Assembly (NCBI RefSeq): GCF_002897035.1
Contig: NZ_BAUX01000004.1
Location: forward strand, 186,001 to 250,000
Source: Methylopila sp. Yamaguchi
GTDB lineage: Bacteria; Pseudomonadota; Alphaproteobacteria; Rhizobiales; Methylopilaceae
Reading direction: 5' to 3'
DNA: 64,000 nucleotides
Of this stretch, positions 40,271-50,167 are shown in pieces; within the stretch, counting starts at the first letter, position 1, and each line of letters starts with the position of its first letter. A program made the position numbers and the translations under genes. The notes beneath the pieces were generated by a model that did not search any database, was not told the DNA's origin, and saw nothing but the letters and a program-made list of their open reading frames with translations.

Positions 40271-41932
40271 TCAGTTCTTGACGGCGAAGCAGCTGACGGA
40301 GCTGCGCTTGAGAGCCTTGCAGGCGGCGTCGGCCGAGCGCTCGTTGAAGCCGGCGAAGCGCGCCCGGTAATAGGTCGTGTCGCCCTTGGCGTAGACCTCG
40401 GTGAACGGCTCGGCCGAGGACAGCGCGCGGCCGCCCTTGGACTTGGCGTCCGACAGCAGGGCCTGCGCGGAGTCGGGCGCCGTGGTCGCGCCGATCTGGA
40501 TGAACCAGCCCTTGCGCACCGGCTGCCGCTCGGCGGTCGGGGCGACCTGCGGAGCGCCTTCGATGTCGTTCGACGCGGAGGCCACGCGCACGGGGCGCGG
40601 TGAGGGCGTCGGAAGCGCGGACGCCTGCGTCTCGGCGTAGGCGCTCGCCTCCTGGGGAAGCTCGCGGGCCCGGGCGACGCTGCCGGTGGTCGCGGGCGCG
40701 CCGACGACCCAGCGCAGGGTCTGCGGCGTGGTGGTGGCCCCGACCGAACTTGCGACGACCGGCTCTGTATCCGGAGCGACGATGCGCTCCGTCTGCACGA
40801 TGCGGGCGGCCGAAGGGGTCGTGGTGGCGGCGGCGACTGCGACGCGCGGCGCGGGCGCTGCGACCGGGACGGCGGGCGCGGCGACAGGCACGGGGACGGG
40901 GGCGGGCGCCGGGGCGGCCTCGACGACCGGAGCCGGGATCGGCATCGGGATGGCGGCGATCACCGCAGGACGCGCGCGGACCGGGGTGCGCTCGCCGGAT
41001 TCAGCCACGAGCGGCGCAGTGCGTGAGCCAGGGCTCGCCTTCGGCATGTTGAGCGCGATCAACTCGCGCATGTGGGCGTCGCGGGAGGCGCCGGAGCGCC
41101 CGCCCATCACCACCGCCACGATCGAGCGGCCGTTGCTCTTCACCGAGGACAGCAGGTTGAAGCCGGAGGCGTTGGTGTAGCCGGTCTTGATGCCGTCCAC
41201 GCCCTCGACGCGTCCGAGAAGCTGATTGTGGTTCGGCATCGAACGGCCCGCGAAGGTGAACACCCGCGTTCCGAAGTAGCCGTAGTAGCGCGGGAACCGG
41301 TCCTGGATCGCGCGTCCCAAGGTCACGAGGTCGCGCGCGGTGGTCACGTGGGTCGGGTTCGGCAGGCCGGAGGCGTTGCGGAAGGTGCTCTGGCTCATGC
41401 CGAGCGCGCGAGCCTTGCGCGTCATCCGCTCCGCGAACGCCGCCTCCGAGCCTTCGAGGTTCTCGGCGAAGGCGCAGGCGACGTCGTTCGCCGACTTGGT
41501 GACGAGGGCCTTGATGCCGTCCTCGACGCGCACCGTGCCGCCGGTGCGCACGCCGAGCTTGGTCGGAGGCATCATGGAGCAGCGCGACGACATGGTGATG
41601 CGCCCGTCGAGCTCGATCCGGCCACGCTCGAGATCCTCGAACACGAGGTAGAGCGTCATGACCTTGGTGATCGAGGCGGGGAAGCGCAACGAGTCCGAGT
41701 TTTTCTCGAACAGCGTGCGGCCGGTCTTGGCGTCCACGACCAGCGCGGCGTAGTTGGCTCGCGCGGAGATCGACTGGGCGATGGCGGGACGGGATGACGT
41801 CGCCTTCACTTTCCGCTTCGACCGCGCGTCGGCGTCCGCGACGCCGGCGAAGGTGGCTCCCGCGAAAACCGTCGCGGCCAGAAGTCCGGTGACGATGCGG
41901 CCGCCACGGCCGGTTACGCAACTCGCAATCAT
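40271..41932 (-). CDS. D-alanyl-D-alanine carboxypeptidase (S11) with SPOR domain
   Basis: 553 residues from MIASCVTGRGG. Signal peptide to about residue 36, then an S11 penicillin-binding domain: SITK (87-90) with the nucleophile Ser, SAND as SxN, and KTGYT as KTG. It trims the terminal D-Ala of peptidoglycan stem peptides in the periplasm. A long Pro/Ala/Val linker (about 300-450) leads to a C-terminal SPOR domain (GWFIQIGATTAPDSAQALL ... YYRARFAGF) that binds denuded glycan at division sites. PBP-SPOR fusions are usual in Hyphomicrobiales. Confidence 0.93.
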   Translation of the reverse strand: MIASCVTGRGGRIVTGLLAATVFAGATFAGVADADARSKRKVKATSSRPAIAQSISARANYAALVVDAKTGRTLFEKNSDSLRFPASITKVMTLYLVFEDLERGRIELDGRITMSSRCSMMPPTKLGVRTGGTVRVEDGIKALVTKSANDVACAFAENLEGSEAAFAERMTRKARALGMSQSTFRNASGLPNPTHVTTARDLVTLGRAIQDRFPRYYGYFGTRVFTFAGRSMPNHNQLLGRVEGVDGIKTGYTNASGFNLLSSVKSNGRSIVAVVMGGRSGASRDAHMRELIALNMPKASPGSRTAPLVAESGERTPVRARPAVIAAIPMPIPAPVVEAAPAPAPVPVPVAAPAVPVAAPAPRVAVAAATTTPSAARIVQTERIVAPDTEPVVASSVGATTTPQTLRWVVGAPATTGSVARARELPQEASAYAETQASALPTPSPRPVRVASASNDIEGAPQVAPTAERQPVRKGWFIQIGATTAPDSAQALLSDAKSKGGRALSSAEPFTEVYAKGDTTYYRARFAGFNERSADAACKALKRSSVSCFAVKN

Positions 41933-42305
41933 GACGCCCTGTCCTCGTCGTCTCCAGCCGATGGCCGGAGGTCGCCGCACCTACCGCACGGAGCTCGGGG
42001 CGCCTCGAGATCGGACCGCTGAGCGGCGCGTCTGCGTGATCGCTGTCCGAGAGGCGCTGGACGAATCCAGGACCTGCGCGGCGCGCCGTCCTCTGAACGG
42101 CACAGTCAACGACGCTAAGCAGACGCGGTTACGGGAGGGTTAAATCGATTGATAATTGTGCATCGCAAACATGTTCGTTGACAAAAATGTTGCAGTGCAT
42201 ATATGTCCGTCACGGCTCGCGGACGCCGTCCGCGCCGAGGGAGGCCCCAAAGGCCAATCGATTGCTGAACGGAGACGGGCGCGCTCGCCCGGAGGGAGCA
42301 ATACA
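41933..42305. other. divergent promoter region between carboxypeptidase and phasin
   Basis: 373 bases without a gene. The right part (42140-42210) is AT-rich and holds the phasin promoter; the left part is GC-rich leader of the carboxypeptidase gene with nothing recognisable. Confidence 0.5.
42178..42205 (+). promoter_or_regulatory. sigma70-type promoter of phasin gene
   Basis: TTGACA (42178-42183), 16-base spacer, TATATG (42200-42205). The spacer contains TGCAGTGCA (42191-42199), a near-palindrome like the TGC-rich sites of PhaR, the polyhydroxybutyrate-responsive repressor of phasins. Start codon follows about 100 bases later. Confidence 0.6.
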
Positions 42306-42635
42306 ATGACCGCCAATTTTGACGACGTGCAGAAGATCAGCAAAGAGAACGTTGACGTCGCGCTCAAGAGCCTGGGCGCTGTGAGCAAGGGCTTCCAGGC
42401 CATCGCGGTCGAGGTCGCCGACTACTCCAAGAAGTCGTTCGAGGACAGCACCGGTTTCGTCGAGAAGCTGTTCGGCGTGAAGACGCTGGACAAGGCGATC
42501 GAGCTGCAGACCGACTACGTCAAGTCCAGCTATGAGACCTACGTCTCGCGGATGACGAAGATCGGCGAGCTCTACGCCGACCTCGCGAAGGAAAGCTACA
42601 AGCCGATCGAGACCGCGATCTCCAAGGCCAAGTGA
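42306..42635 (+). CDS. phasin family protein
   Basis: ATG with GGAGGGAG nine bases upstream; 109 residues. Entirely helical, with the phasin_2 pattern SKENVDVALKSLGAVSKGFQAIAVEVADYSKKSFED (read in parts) and LFGVKTLDKAIELQTDYVKSSYE. Phasins coat polyhydroxyalkanoate granules and control their size. Strong promoter and strong terminator mark a highly expressed single-gene unit. Confidence 0.93.
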   Translation: MTANFDDVQKISKENVDVALKSLGAVSKGFQAIAVEVADYSKKSFEDSTGFVEKLFGVKTLDKAIELQTDYVKSSYETYVSRMTKIGELYADLAKESYKPIETAISKAK

Positions 42636-42740
42636 TAGGACCTGTGACGCGTCGGCGGCGGGCGTAACGTCGCAGCCGCCGCGTTACAAGGGGTCGACGG
42701 CCTGCGGGCTCGCGCCCCCGGCATGACCCATCTGCATGAA

Positions 42741-42767
42741 AGCCCGGCCCGCGCCGGGCTTTTTTTT
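42741..42767 (+). terminator. strong terminator after phasin
   Basis: AGCCCGGC-CCGC-GCCGGGCT perfect 8-bp stem with 4-base loop, followed by eight T. Confidence 0.92.
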
Positions 42768-42916
42768 GTCCGCGGCGATCATACCTGACGAAGCGTCGGG
42801 TCGGCGTCCGATCTGGCGCCCCCTGAAATTTGGGTTAGGATCGACGAAGCGACCCGGCGCCGCGCCGCGCGGCGCGCCGGGTCGCGAGCGACGAGCCGAA
42901 GGCGAACGGCGGTGAA

Positions 42917-43315
42917 ATGAACGACGGCGCGACGACGCTTCTGATTTCTGTCCGCGCAGATTTGGACGGACATGACGGCCCTCGGGCCGCGAACGGGCCG
43001 CGGCGGCCTGACGACGGCGGCCCCGGGGCCGCGGTCGTCACCAAGACGCGGCCGAAGACCAAGCGCCCGAGCCTTTATCGCGTGCTGATTTTGAACGACG
43101 ACTACACCCCGATGGAGTTCGTCGTTCACGTTTTAGAGCAGTTCTTTTCGAAAGACCGTGAAGCGGCGACGCGCATCATGTTGCACGTCCATAATCACGG
43201 CGCGGGGGAGTGCGGCGTCTACACCTATGAGGTGGCCGAAACCAAAGTGACGCAGGTGATGGATTTTGCGCGAAAGCATCAGCATCCTCTGCAGTGCGTC
43301 ATGGAAAAGAAGTGA
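42917..43315 (+). CDS. clpS: ATP-dependent Clp protease adaptor ClpS
   Basis: 132 residues with a disordered head of about 45 residues and the ClpS core: [25 protein letters not shown], in two parts, carries the Asn-Asp pair that holds the substrate's N-terminal amino group, then [24 protein letters not shown]. It delivers N-degron substrates to ClpA. Nine bases before clpA, one operon. Confidence 0.96.
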   Translation: MNDGATTLLISVRADLDGHDGPRAANGPRRPDDGGPGAAVVTKTRPKTKRPSLYRVLILNDDYTPMEFVVHVLEQFFSKDREAATRIMLHVHNHGAGECGVYTYEVAETKVTQVMDFARKHQHPLQCVMEKK

Positions 43316-43324
43316 GGTGATCCG

Positions 43325-45742
43325 TTGCCGTCTTTCTCGCGCAGCCTCGAACAGTCTCTCCACCGGGCGCTCGCCTTCGCGAATGAGCGCCATCACGAAT
43401 ATGCGACGCTGGAGCATCTCCTGCTGTCGCTCGTCGACGACCAGGACGCCGCGGCGGTCATGCGGGCGTGCAACGTCGACCTCGAGATCCTGCGCCGCAA
43501 CCTCGTCGAGTACGTGGACGCCGAACTGGACAACCTCGTCGGCGACACGTCCGAGGATTCCAAGCCCACGGCCGGCTTCCAGCGCGTCATCCAGCGCGCG
43601 GTGATCCACGTCACGTCGTCGGGCCGCGAGGAGGTGACGGGCGCGAACGTGCTCGTCGCGATCTTCGCGGAGCGCGAGAGCCACGCCGCGTTCTTCCTGC
43701 AGGAGCAGGACATGACGCGCTACGACGCCGTCAACTACATCAGCCACGGCATCGCGAAGCGGCCGGGCCTCAGCGAGACGCGCCCCGTGCGCGGCTCCGA
43801 GGAGGAGGCGTCCGGGCCCGGCGAAGAGCAGGGCGGCCAGAAGAAAAAGGCCGACGCGCTCGACGCTTACTGCGTGAACCTCAACAAGAAGGCGCGCGAG
43901 GGCAAGGTCGATCCGCTGATCGGCCGCGACGCCGAGGTGACGCGGACCATCCAGATTCTCTGCCGGCGCACCAAGAACAACCCGCTGCTGGTGGGCGACC
44001 CCGGCGTCGGCAAGACCGCGATCGCGGAAGGTCTGGCGCTGCGGATCGTACGCGACGAGGTGCCCGAGGTCCTGCAGGACGCGACCGTGTTCTCGCTCGA
44101 CATGGGCGCGCTGCTCGCCGGCACCCGCTACCGCGGCGACTTCGAGGAGCGGCTGAAGCAGGTCGTGAAGGAGCTCGAGCAGACGCCGGGCGCGATCCTG
44201 TTCATCGACGAGATCCACACGGTCATCGGCGCGGGCGCGACCTCGGGCGGGGCGATGGACGCCTCCAACCTGCTGAAGCCCGCGCTCGCCTCCGGCACGC
44301 TGCGCTGCGTGGGCTCGACCACCTACAAGGAGTACCGCCAGTACTTCGAGAAGGACCGGGCGCTCGTCCGCCGCTTCCAGAAGATCGACGTGGCCGAGCC
44401 TTCGATCCCGGACACGATCGAGATCCTGAAGGGCCTCAAGCCCTATTACGAGACCTTCCATCAGGTCCGCTACACCAACGAAGCGATCAAGGCCGCGGTG
44501 GAGCTCTCGGCCCGCTACATCAACGACCGCAAGCTGCCGGACAAGGCGATCGACGTGATCGACGAGACCGGCGCGAGCCAGATGATCCTGCCGGAGGCCA
44601 AGCGCCGGAAGACGATCGGCGTGAAGGAGATCGAGACCACGATCGCCACCATGGCGCGGATCCCGCCGAAGTCGGTCTCCAAGGACGACGCCGAGGTGCT
44701 GCGCGGGCTGACCACGAGCCTCAAGCGGGTGGTCTACGGGCAGGACGCGGCGATCGAGGCGCTGTCCTCGACGATCAAGCTCGCGCGCGCCGGTCTCAGG
44801 GATCCGGAGAAGCCGATCGGCTGCTACCTGTTCTCGGGACCGACCGGCGTCGGCAAGACCGAGGTCGCGAAGCAGCTCGCCTCGCTGCTGGGCGTGCGGC
44901 TCCTGCGCTTCGACATGTCGGAGTACATGGAGCGGCACACGGTCAGCCGCCTGATCGGCGCGCCTCCCGGTTACGTGGGCTTCGACCAGGGCGGCCTGCT
45001 GACGGACGGCATCGACCAGACGCCGCACTGCGTGCTGCTGCTGGACGAGATCGAGAAGGCGCATCCCGACCTGTTCAACATCCTGCTGCAGGTGATGGAT
45101 CACGGGAAGCTGACCGACCACAACGGCAAGCAGGTCGACTTCCGCAACGTGATCCTGATCATGACCACGAACGCGGGCGCCTCCGATCTCGCCAAGGAGC
45201 CGATCGGCTTCGGCCGCGGCAAGCGGTCCGGCGAGGACACCGAGGCGATCAACCGCCTGTTCGCGCCGGAGTTCCGCAACCGGCTCGATTCGATCATCGC
45301 CTTCGGCAACCTGCCGATGGAGGTGGTGCGTCACGTCGTCGAGAAGTTTGTGCTTCAGCTCGAGGCGCAGCTCGCCGACCGCAACATCACGATCGAACTG
45401 ACGCCGGAGGCGACGGACTGGCTGGCCGAGCGCGGTTACGACCCGCAGATGGGCGCGCGTCCGCTGGCGCGGCTGATCCAGGAGACGATCAAGACGCCTC
45501 TCGCCGAGGAGGTCCTGTTCGGCAAGCTCAAGGGCGGCGGAGCGGTGCGCGTGGTGGTCGGCGCGAAGGAGGGCGGCGAGCCTGGTCTCCTCTTCGAGTT
45601 CCCCGACGGGCCGGTGACGCCGAAGCCGGAGTCGATCGCCCGCGAGGACGAACCGGGCCCGAAGGCGCCGCGCAAGCGCCGGGCCGGGGACGGCGAGGGC
45701 AAGGCTCCCGCGCCCAAGACCCCGCCGCTCGTGCGGACCTGA
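43325..45742 (+). CDS. clpA: ATP-dependent Clp protease ATP-binding subunit ClpA
   Basis: 805 residues from TTG preceded by GAGGTGA. N-domain with two Clp_N repeats (1-150), D1 AAA+ ring with GDPGVGKT and LFIDEIHT, D2 ring with GPTGVGKT and [12 protein letters not shown], then the C-terminal D2-small domain and a Lys/Pro-rich tail. It unfolds substrates, including those brought by ClpS, and feeds ClpP. The IGL/IGF-type ClpP loop is present in D2 (KEPIGFGRG). The tail of about 40 residues is longer than in E. coli. Confidence 0.97.
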   Translation: MPSFSRSLEQSLHRALAFANERHHEYATLEHLLLSLVDDQDAAAVMRACNVDLEILRRNLVEYVDAELDNLVGDTSEDSKPTAGFQRVIQRAVIHVTSSGREEVTGANVLVAIFAERESHAAFFLQEQDMTRYDAVNYISHGIAKRPGLSETRPVRGSEEEASGPGEEQGGQKKKADALDAYCVNLNKKAREGKVDPLIGRDAEVTRTIQILCRRTKNNPLLVGDPGVGKTAIAEGLALRIVRDEVPEVLQDATVFSLDMGALLAGTRYRGDFEERLKQVVKELEQTPGAILFIDEIHTVIGAGATSGGAMDASNLLKPALASGTLRCVGSTTYKEYRQYFEKDRALVRRFQKIDVAEPSIPDTIEILKGLKPYYETFHQVRYTNEAIKAAVELSARYINDRKLPDKAIDVIDETGASQMILPEAKRRKTIGVKEIETTIATMARIPPKSVSKDDAEVLRGLTTSLKRVVYGQDAAIEALSSTIKLARAGLRDPEKPIGCYLFSGPTGVGKTEVAKQLASLLGVRLLRFDMSEYMERHTVSRLIGAPPGYVGFDQGGLLTDGIDQTPHCVLLLDEIEKAHPDLFNILLQVMDHGKLTDHNGKQVDFRNVILIMTTNAGASDLAKEPIGFGRGKRSGEDTEAINRLFAPEFRNRLDSIIAFGNLPMEVVRHVVEKFVLQLEAQLADRNITIELTPEATDWLAERGYDPQMGARPLARLIQETIKTPLAEEVLFGKLKGGGAVRVVVGAKEGGEPGLLFEFPDGPVTPKPESIAREDEPGPKAPRKRRAGDGEGKAPAPKTPPLVRT

Positions 45743-45783
45743 TACCCGCCAACGGGCGCGCCAAAGCGTCGCGCAGCGTGCTA

Positions 45784-45824
45784 GAAGCGGCCGCGGATCG
45801 AAAGGTCCGCGGCCGCTTCGTTTT
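45784..45824 (+). terminator. rho-independent terminator after clpA
   Basis: 14-bp perfect stem GAAGCGGCCGCGGA / TCCGCGGCCGCTTC with an 8-base loop, then GTTTT. Confidence 0.85.
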
Positions 45825-45923
45825 GCGACGGCGCGGTCCTCACCCGTTCAGAGCCATGCCGATGCCTTTCGCGCCTGACGACCTCCTCCGCCCCGGACGC
45901 TCCGGCGACCGGGCGCGCCCGGC

Positions 45924-46676
45924 ATGAGCGCGGAAGGCGACCTCGACGTCGTCGACTCCTCCGGCCGCAGCGATCTCGACTGGGCGCTGAAGGGCGCGGT
46001 CGCCGCGGTGAACACGCCCGGCATCGTGCTGTTTCTCAGCTTTCTCGGCTTCGGCGCCATGACGCACGACTTCGGCTGGCCGCTCTGGATCGCGGTGGTG
46101 TCGACCGCGCTGATCTGGGCCGCGCCGGCGCAGGTCGTGCTCGCCGGCGCGCTCGCGAACGGGGCGGGTCTTCTGGGCGCCGCGCTCGCGGTGACCGTCT
46201 CCGGCGTCCGGCTGCTGCCGATGGTGGTCGCGCTGCTCCCCGTTCTGCGGAGCGAGCGCACCTCGCTGGGCGCTCGGCTGCTCGCGGCGCATTACGTCGC
46301 CGTCACGGCCTGGTTCGAAGGCTTGAGGCTCACGCCGACCCTGCCGCGCCCCGCGCGGATGCCGTTCTTCTTCGGGCTGGCCAACGCGCTCGTGGTCGGC
46401 TCGTCGATCTCGACCGCCATCGGCCACGCCGCCGCGGGCGTTCTGCCGAGCGCGCTCTCGATCGGCCTGCTTGGGCTGACCCCGCTCTACTTCCTGTTGT
46501 CGCTGGAGCGCGGCGCGCAGTCGCTGGGCGAGCGCGTCGCGCTCGGGCTCGGGCTGGCGCTCGCGCCGGTGATCGGCCTCGTCGCGCCCGCGTCCGACAT
46601 CCTTTGGACCGGCGTGATCGGGGGCACCGCGGGCTTTCTCGTGCAGCGCCTCGCCGACAAGAGGCGGCGGTCGTGA
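45924..46676 (+). CDS. azlC: AzlC family branched-chain amino acid exporter subunit
   Basis: 250 residues, about seven to eight membrane segments, with the AzlC landmarks GIVLFLSFLGFGAMTHDFGW, ALIWAAPAQVVLAGALANG and GVRLLPMVVALLPVLR (the R-x-LP-M element). With AzlD it forms an inner-membrane exporter for branched-chain amino acids or related compounds. The stop overlaps the GTG of azlD. Confidence 0.92.
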   Translation: MSAEGDLDVVDSSGRSDLDWALKGAVAAVNTPGIVLFLSFLGFGAMTHDFGWPLWIAVVSTALIWAAPAQVVLAGALANGAGLLGAALAVTVSGVRLLPMVVALLPVLRSERTSLGARLLAAHYVAVTAWFEGLRLTPTLPRPARMPFFFGLANALVVGSSISTAIGHAAAGVLPSALSIGLLGLTPLYFLLSLERGAQSLGERVALGLGLALAPVIGLVAPASDILWTGVIGGTAGFLVQRLADKRRRS

Positions 46677-47017
46677 GCCCGGCGCTCGATCCCGGCTATT
46701 TGCTCCTCGCCATCGTGCTCTCGTTCGTCGGGAACGATCTCTGGCGCGTCCTGGGCGTGGTGCTTTCGGCCCGGCTCGATGAGGACAGCGGCCTGTTCGC
46801 CTGGGTGCGGATGGTCGCGACCGCGCTGGTCGCGGGGCTCGTCGCGAAGCTCATTCTTGCGCCGGCGGGCGGGCTGGCGCTCGCGCCGCTGTGGCTGCGC
46901 CTCGCCGCGGTCGGCTGCGGGCTCGCGGCTTACGGCCTCTCCCGTCGATCGCTCACCCTGGGCGTCGCGGTCGGCGAAGCCGCGCTGATCGCAGGCGTCG
47001 CCGCGCTCGGCATCTGA
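46673..47017 (+). CDS. azlD: AzlD family small transporter subunit
   Basis: GTG start in GTGA with the azlC stop; 114 residues with four membrane helices. It begins SPALDPGYLLLAIVLSFVGNDLWRVLG, here in two parts, the N-terminal helix of AzlD-domain proteins, with R and W of LWR conserved. Partner of AzlC in the same operon. Confidence 0.87.
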   Translation: MSPALDPGYLLLAIVLSFVGNDLWRVLGVVLSARLDEDSGLFAWVRMVATALVAGLVAKLILAPAGGLALAPLWLRLAAVGCGLAAYGLSRRSLTLGVAVGEAALIAGVAALGI

Positions 47018-47031
47018 GCGCGCCGGAAATC

Positions 47032-47457
47032 TCAGCTCTCCAGCGCGGCGCGGATGCGCTCGGCGTGGGCCGCCAGCACCTCGGGCTTCTCCATCTGGCC
47101 GGTGTGAGGCTTCAGGGGGATGTCCGTCCAGCGCGGCAGGATGTGGACGTGGGTGTGGAAGACCACCTGTCCGCCGGCGGTCTCGTTGAACTGCTGGATG
47201 GTGACGCCTTCCGCGCCAAGGCCTGCCTTCACGCCAAGCGCGACCTTCTGAACGGCGGCGAACAGCGGCCCGAGGTCGGCCGCGTCCATCTCCAGCACGT
47301 TGCGCGAGGCGGCCTTGGGAATGACCAGCACATGGCCGTCCGCCCGCGGCATGACGTCCATGATCGCGATCGTCGCGTCGTCCTCGTAGACCTTTTGGGA
47401 CGGCATCTCGTCCCTGAGGATCTTGGCGAAGACGTTTTCCGGATCGTAGTCGGCCAT
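47032..47457 (-). CDS. HIT family nucleotide hydrolase
   Basis: 141 residues starting MADYDPENVFAKILRDEMP. HIT motif HTHVHILP at about residue 100 carries the catalytic His triad. The family (Hint/HinT) hydrolyses nucleoside phosphoramidates and similar adenylates in the cytosol. VYEDDATIAIMDVMPRADGHVLVIP, in parts, is the typical first half. Convergent with azlD; followed leftward by nothing in operon. Confidence 0.94.
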   Translation of the reverse strand: MADYDPENVFAKILRDEMPSQKVYEDDATIAIMDVMPRADGHVLVIPKAASRNVLEMDAADLGPLFAAVQKVALGVKAGLGAEGVTIQQFNETAGGQVVFHTHVHILPRWTDIPLKPHTGQMEKPEVLAAHAERIRAALES

Positions 47458-47510
47458 GCCGGTTCTCCGTGTGATCAGCGCCGGCACAGGATCGCAGCCT
47501 GCAGGCGAGG

Positions 47511-48686
47511 TCAAGCCGAGGGCGCGTCCCCGCGACGGAAGGGCGCTTGTTCCGCCAGCTCCTCCTGCATCGCCAGGATGGCCGCCCGCTCGCGCACGAG
47601 GTAGTCGGCGACCGCGCGCTGCAGTCCCGGGTCGGCGAAAGCGTGGGCGGAGTAGGTCGTCACCGGGCGGTAGCCGCGGGCGAGCTTGTGCTCCCCTTGC
47701 GCGCCGGCCTCGACGCGCGAGAGCCCCATGGCGATCGCGGCGTCGATCGCCTGATGGTAGCAGAGCTCGAAGTGCAGGAACGGCCGCTCTTCAAGCGCGC
47801 CCCAGTAGCGGCCGTAGAGCGCGTCGCCGCCGATGAAGTTCAACGCGCCGGCGATCGGCCGTCCGTCGACCTCTGCCAGCACGAGCAGGATCTTTTCCGG
47901 CATGGCCTGGCCAACCAGGCTGAAGAAGCGGCGGTTGAGGTAGGGGCGGCCCCATTTGCGCGACCCCGTGTCCATGTAGAACGCGAAAAACGCGTCCCAG
48001 CGCGCCTCCGTCAGCTCCGCGCCGGTGACGTGCCGCACCACGACGCCGTCGGCCAGCGCGTCCCGGCGCTCGCGCTTCAGCTGCTTGCGCTTGCGCGAGG
48101 CGAGGTCGCCGAGGAAGTCCTCGTAGGAGCCGTAGCCCTCGTTCCGCCAGTGAAACTGCTTGTCGACCCTTGGAAGGAAACCCTCCTTCACGAGACCGGC
48201 CTGCTCTTCCGGCGTCGTGAAGGTGACGTGGATCGACGAGGCCTCCGTCTGGCGCATCAGTCCGCGCAGCGCGGCCGCGAGTCCCGCACGCGCCATCAGG
48301 GGATCGCGCCCTGGCGCGGGCATGAGCCGCGGGCCCGTGGCGGGGGTGAAGGGGACCGAGATCTGCAGTTTCGGATAATAGCTGCCGCCGGCGCGTTCGT
48401 AGGCGTCGGCGAAGGCGTGGTCGAAGACGTACTCGCCCTGGCTGTCGCTCTTCAGGTAGCAGGGCGCGAGACCCGCCACTCCGTCGCCGTCCTCCAGCAC
48501 CACATGGGCCGGCGCCCAGCCGGATCGGCCCGCAACCGAGCCGGAGTCCTCGAGCGCCTTTAGGAAGCGATGGTCGACGAACGGATTGTAGGGACCGCAC
48601 TCCAACGCCGCGGCGTTCCAGAGCGCGGGGTCGATCTCGTCGATGCGCGCGGCGACGCGTGCGCTGAGTGTCGTGTCCATCGGCAT
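47511..48686 (-). CDS. FemAB/GNAT-like N-acyltransferase (PF04339)
   Basis: 391 residues. Matches the peptidogalycan biosynthesis/FemAB-like family formerly DUF482: NPFVDHRFLKALEDSGSV near the N-terminus, the central KQFHWRNEGYGSYEDFL, SRKRKQLKRERR basic helix, and the C-terminal GNAT core ALNFIGGDALYGRYWGA ... ELCYHQAID ... GAQGEHKLARGY. Usually encoded next to HIT and GlpQ/RidA genes in this clade, as here. Acyl donor and acceptor are not known. Confidence 0.88.
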   Translation of the reverse strand: MPMDTTLSARVAARIDEIDPALWNAAALECGPYNPFVDHRFLKALEDSGSVAGRSGWAPAHVVLEDGDGVAGLAPCYLKSDSQGEYVFDHAFADAYERAGGSYYPKLQISVPFTPATGPRLMPAPGRDPLMARAGLAAALRGLMRQTEASSIHVTFTTPEEQAGLVKEGFLPRVDKQFHWRNEGYGSYEDFLGDLASRKRKQLKRERRDALADGVVVRHVTGAELTEARWDAFFAFYMDTGSRKWGRPYLNRRFFSLVGQAMPEKILLVLAEVDGRPIAGALNFIGGDALYGRYWGALEERPFLHFELCYHQAIDAAIAMGLSRVEAGAQGEHKLARGYRPVTTYSAHAFADPGLQRAVADYLVRERAAILAMQEELAEQAPFRRGDAPSA

Positions 48687-48711
48687 CGGGGAGGCTCCGT
48701 CCTGGACGAAG

Positions 48712-49494
48712 CTAGGCCTCCGAGACGCCCGTTCCAAGAGTGGGGGCCGGCACAAAGCCTTCGAACACCATCTGGTCGGCGCCGAGCGCCGCGCGGGCTT
48801 GGTCCTCGGGCGTGCGCACAGTCCAGGCCATCACCGGCACGCCGGAGCTGCGGGAGAGCCGCACCGAGCGCCGCGTCAGGTCGCGCACGTTCCAGGAAAC
48901 GAAGTCCGGCCTCGTCGCGCGCCAGTGCAGCATGTTGCGGGCGACGAAGCGTTGCGCGCCCGACAGATGCGCCCAGCTGGCGTCCGCCGGATCGAAGGCG
49001 TCGCCTACGACGCCGCGTGGGGTGCGCGGCGCGAGGCTCCGCAGCAGAACAAGCACGCGCGGGTCGAACGACTTGGCCGCCACCGGTCCGCCGCGATCCG
49101 ACAGCAGCTCGGCCACCCGGCGCGCCAGCCGCGTGTCGCCGCCGCGGGAGGCCTTCACCTCGACCACCAGCGGGACCTTGCCGCCGACCAGATCGAGGCA
49201 TTCCCCCAAGGTCCAGATGCGGTCCGCGCCGCCGCCGACGTCTAGGGTCACGAGCTCGCGGAGCGGCCGGTCGGCGACCAGCCCGGAGGCCTCCGTCAGC
49301 CGGTCCAGCTTGGAGTCGTGGAACACGACCGCCTCGCCGTCCGCCGTCACCTGCACGTCGATCTCGACGCCGAAACCGTGGTCGATCGCGGCCTGGACCG
49401 CGCTCGACGTGTTCTCGATCACCCCCGCCGCCCTGTCGTGCAGGCCGCGATGGGCGATCGGCCGGGCGACCAGCCAGGAAAGCCGCGACGCCAC
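48712..49494 (-). CDS. glycerophosphodiester phosphodiesterase
   Basis: I start it at GTG 49494 (VASRLSWLVARPIAHRG), just downstream of the RidA stop; 260 residues. The GDPD TIM-barrel shows AHRGLHD with catalytic His-Arg, ENTSSAVQAAIDHG, GVEIDVQVTADG with Glu-x-Asp metal ligands, VFHDSKLDRLT with the second catalytic His, and VVEVKA. It hydrolyses glycerophosphodiesters to glycerol-3-phosphate and alcohols. Operon-like with ridA (11 bases). Confidence 0.92.
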   Translation of the reverse strand: MASRLSWLVARPIAHRGLHDRAAGVIENTSSAVQAAIDHGFGVEIDVQVTADGEAVVFHDSKLDRLTEASGLVADRPLRELVTLDVGGGADRIWTLGECLDLVGGKVPLVVEVKASRGGDTRLARRVAELLSDRGGPVAAKSFDPRVLVLLRSLAPRTPRGVVGDAFDPADASWAHLSGAQRFVARNMLHWRATRPDFVSWNVRDLTRRSVRLSRSSGVPVMAWTVRTPEDQARAALGADQMVFEGFVPAPTLGTGVSEA

Positions 49495-49505
49495 GGGCGG
49501 TGCGC

Positions 49506-49970
49506 TCAGGCGATTTCGATGATCGCTTCGACCTCGACGGCCGCGCCGAACGGAAGCGCGGCGACGCCGACGGCGGAGCGGGCGTGGCGGCCCTTGTCCC
49601 CCAGCGCCGCGACCATGAAGTCCGAGGCGCCGTTGACGACCTTGGGCTGGTCTCCGAAGTCCGCCGTGGAGGCGACGAAGCCAACGAGCTTCACGACCCG
49701 GACCACGCGGTCGAGATCGCCGAGCACGGCGCGGGCCTGGGCGAGGATGTTGATGGCGCAGAGCTTCGCGGCGGCCTGCGCGTCCTCGATCGAGACGCCG
49801 GCGCCGAGGGTGCCCTTCAGGGTCAGGCCGTTCGCGTCGATTGGAAGCTGTCCGGAAACGTAGAGGTAGGACCCGGACACGACCGCGGGCACGTAGTTCG
49901 CCGCCGGCGGATTGGGCGAGGGGAGCGTGACGCCGAGTTCGGCGAGCTTGGCTTCGATCTGTCCGGCCAT
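49506..49970 (-). CDS. RidA family protein (YjgF/UK114)
   Basis: 154 residues from MAGQIEAKLAELGVTLP. Landmarks: PPAANYVPAVVSGSYLYVSGQLP (two parts), AAKLCAINILAQARAVLGDL and the end RSAVGVAALPFGAAVEVEAI with the conserved Arg that binds imine/enamine intermediates in RidA. This is the RutC-like Rid subfamily; it deaminates or protects against reactive enamines. First gene of a leftward unit with GDPD. Confidence 0.92.
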   Translation of the reverse strand: MAGQIEAKLAELGVTLPSPNPPAANYVPAVVSGSYLYVSGQLPIDANGLTLKGTLGAGVSIEDAQAAAKLCAINILAQARAVLGDLDRVVRVVKLVGFVASTADFGDQPKVVNGASDFMVAALGDKGRHARSAVGVAALPFGAAVEVEAIIEIA

Positions 49971-50167
49971 GGGGCGAAATCTCCGTATCAGGCGAGGTTC
50001 GCGCCGGTGTGGCCCAAGGCGCGCTGCGCCGCAAGCGGACATAAGACCCATTTCCGCCACGCTGGACCGCGATGACGATGACGGCGGCGCATATCGCAAA
50101 CCGCCCGTTGCGTTCGCGCGGCGGCGCCGCATGATGATGACGACGTATCGAGCGAGGCTGTCCTCAC

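Noticed and set aside
43133-45334. 733-codon open frame antisense to clpS-clpA
   Set aside because: His/Arg/Leu/Gln-rich product typical of the antisense frame of a GC-rich gene; the sense strand is unmistakably ClpA.
43468-45927. 819-codon open frame in another frame of clpA
   Set aside because: Arg/Gly/Ala/Pro low-complexity shadow of the real ClpA frame.
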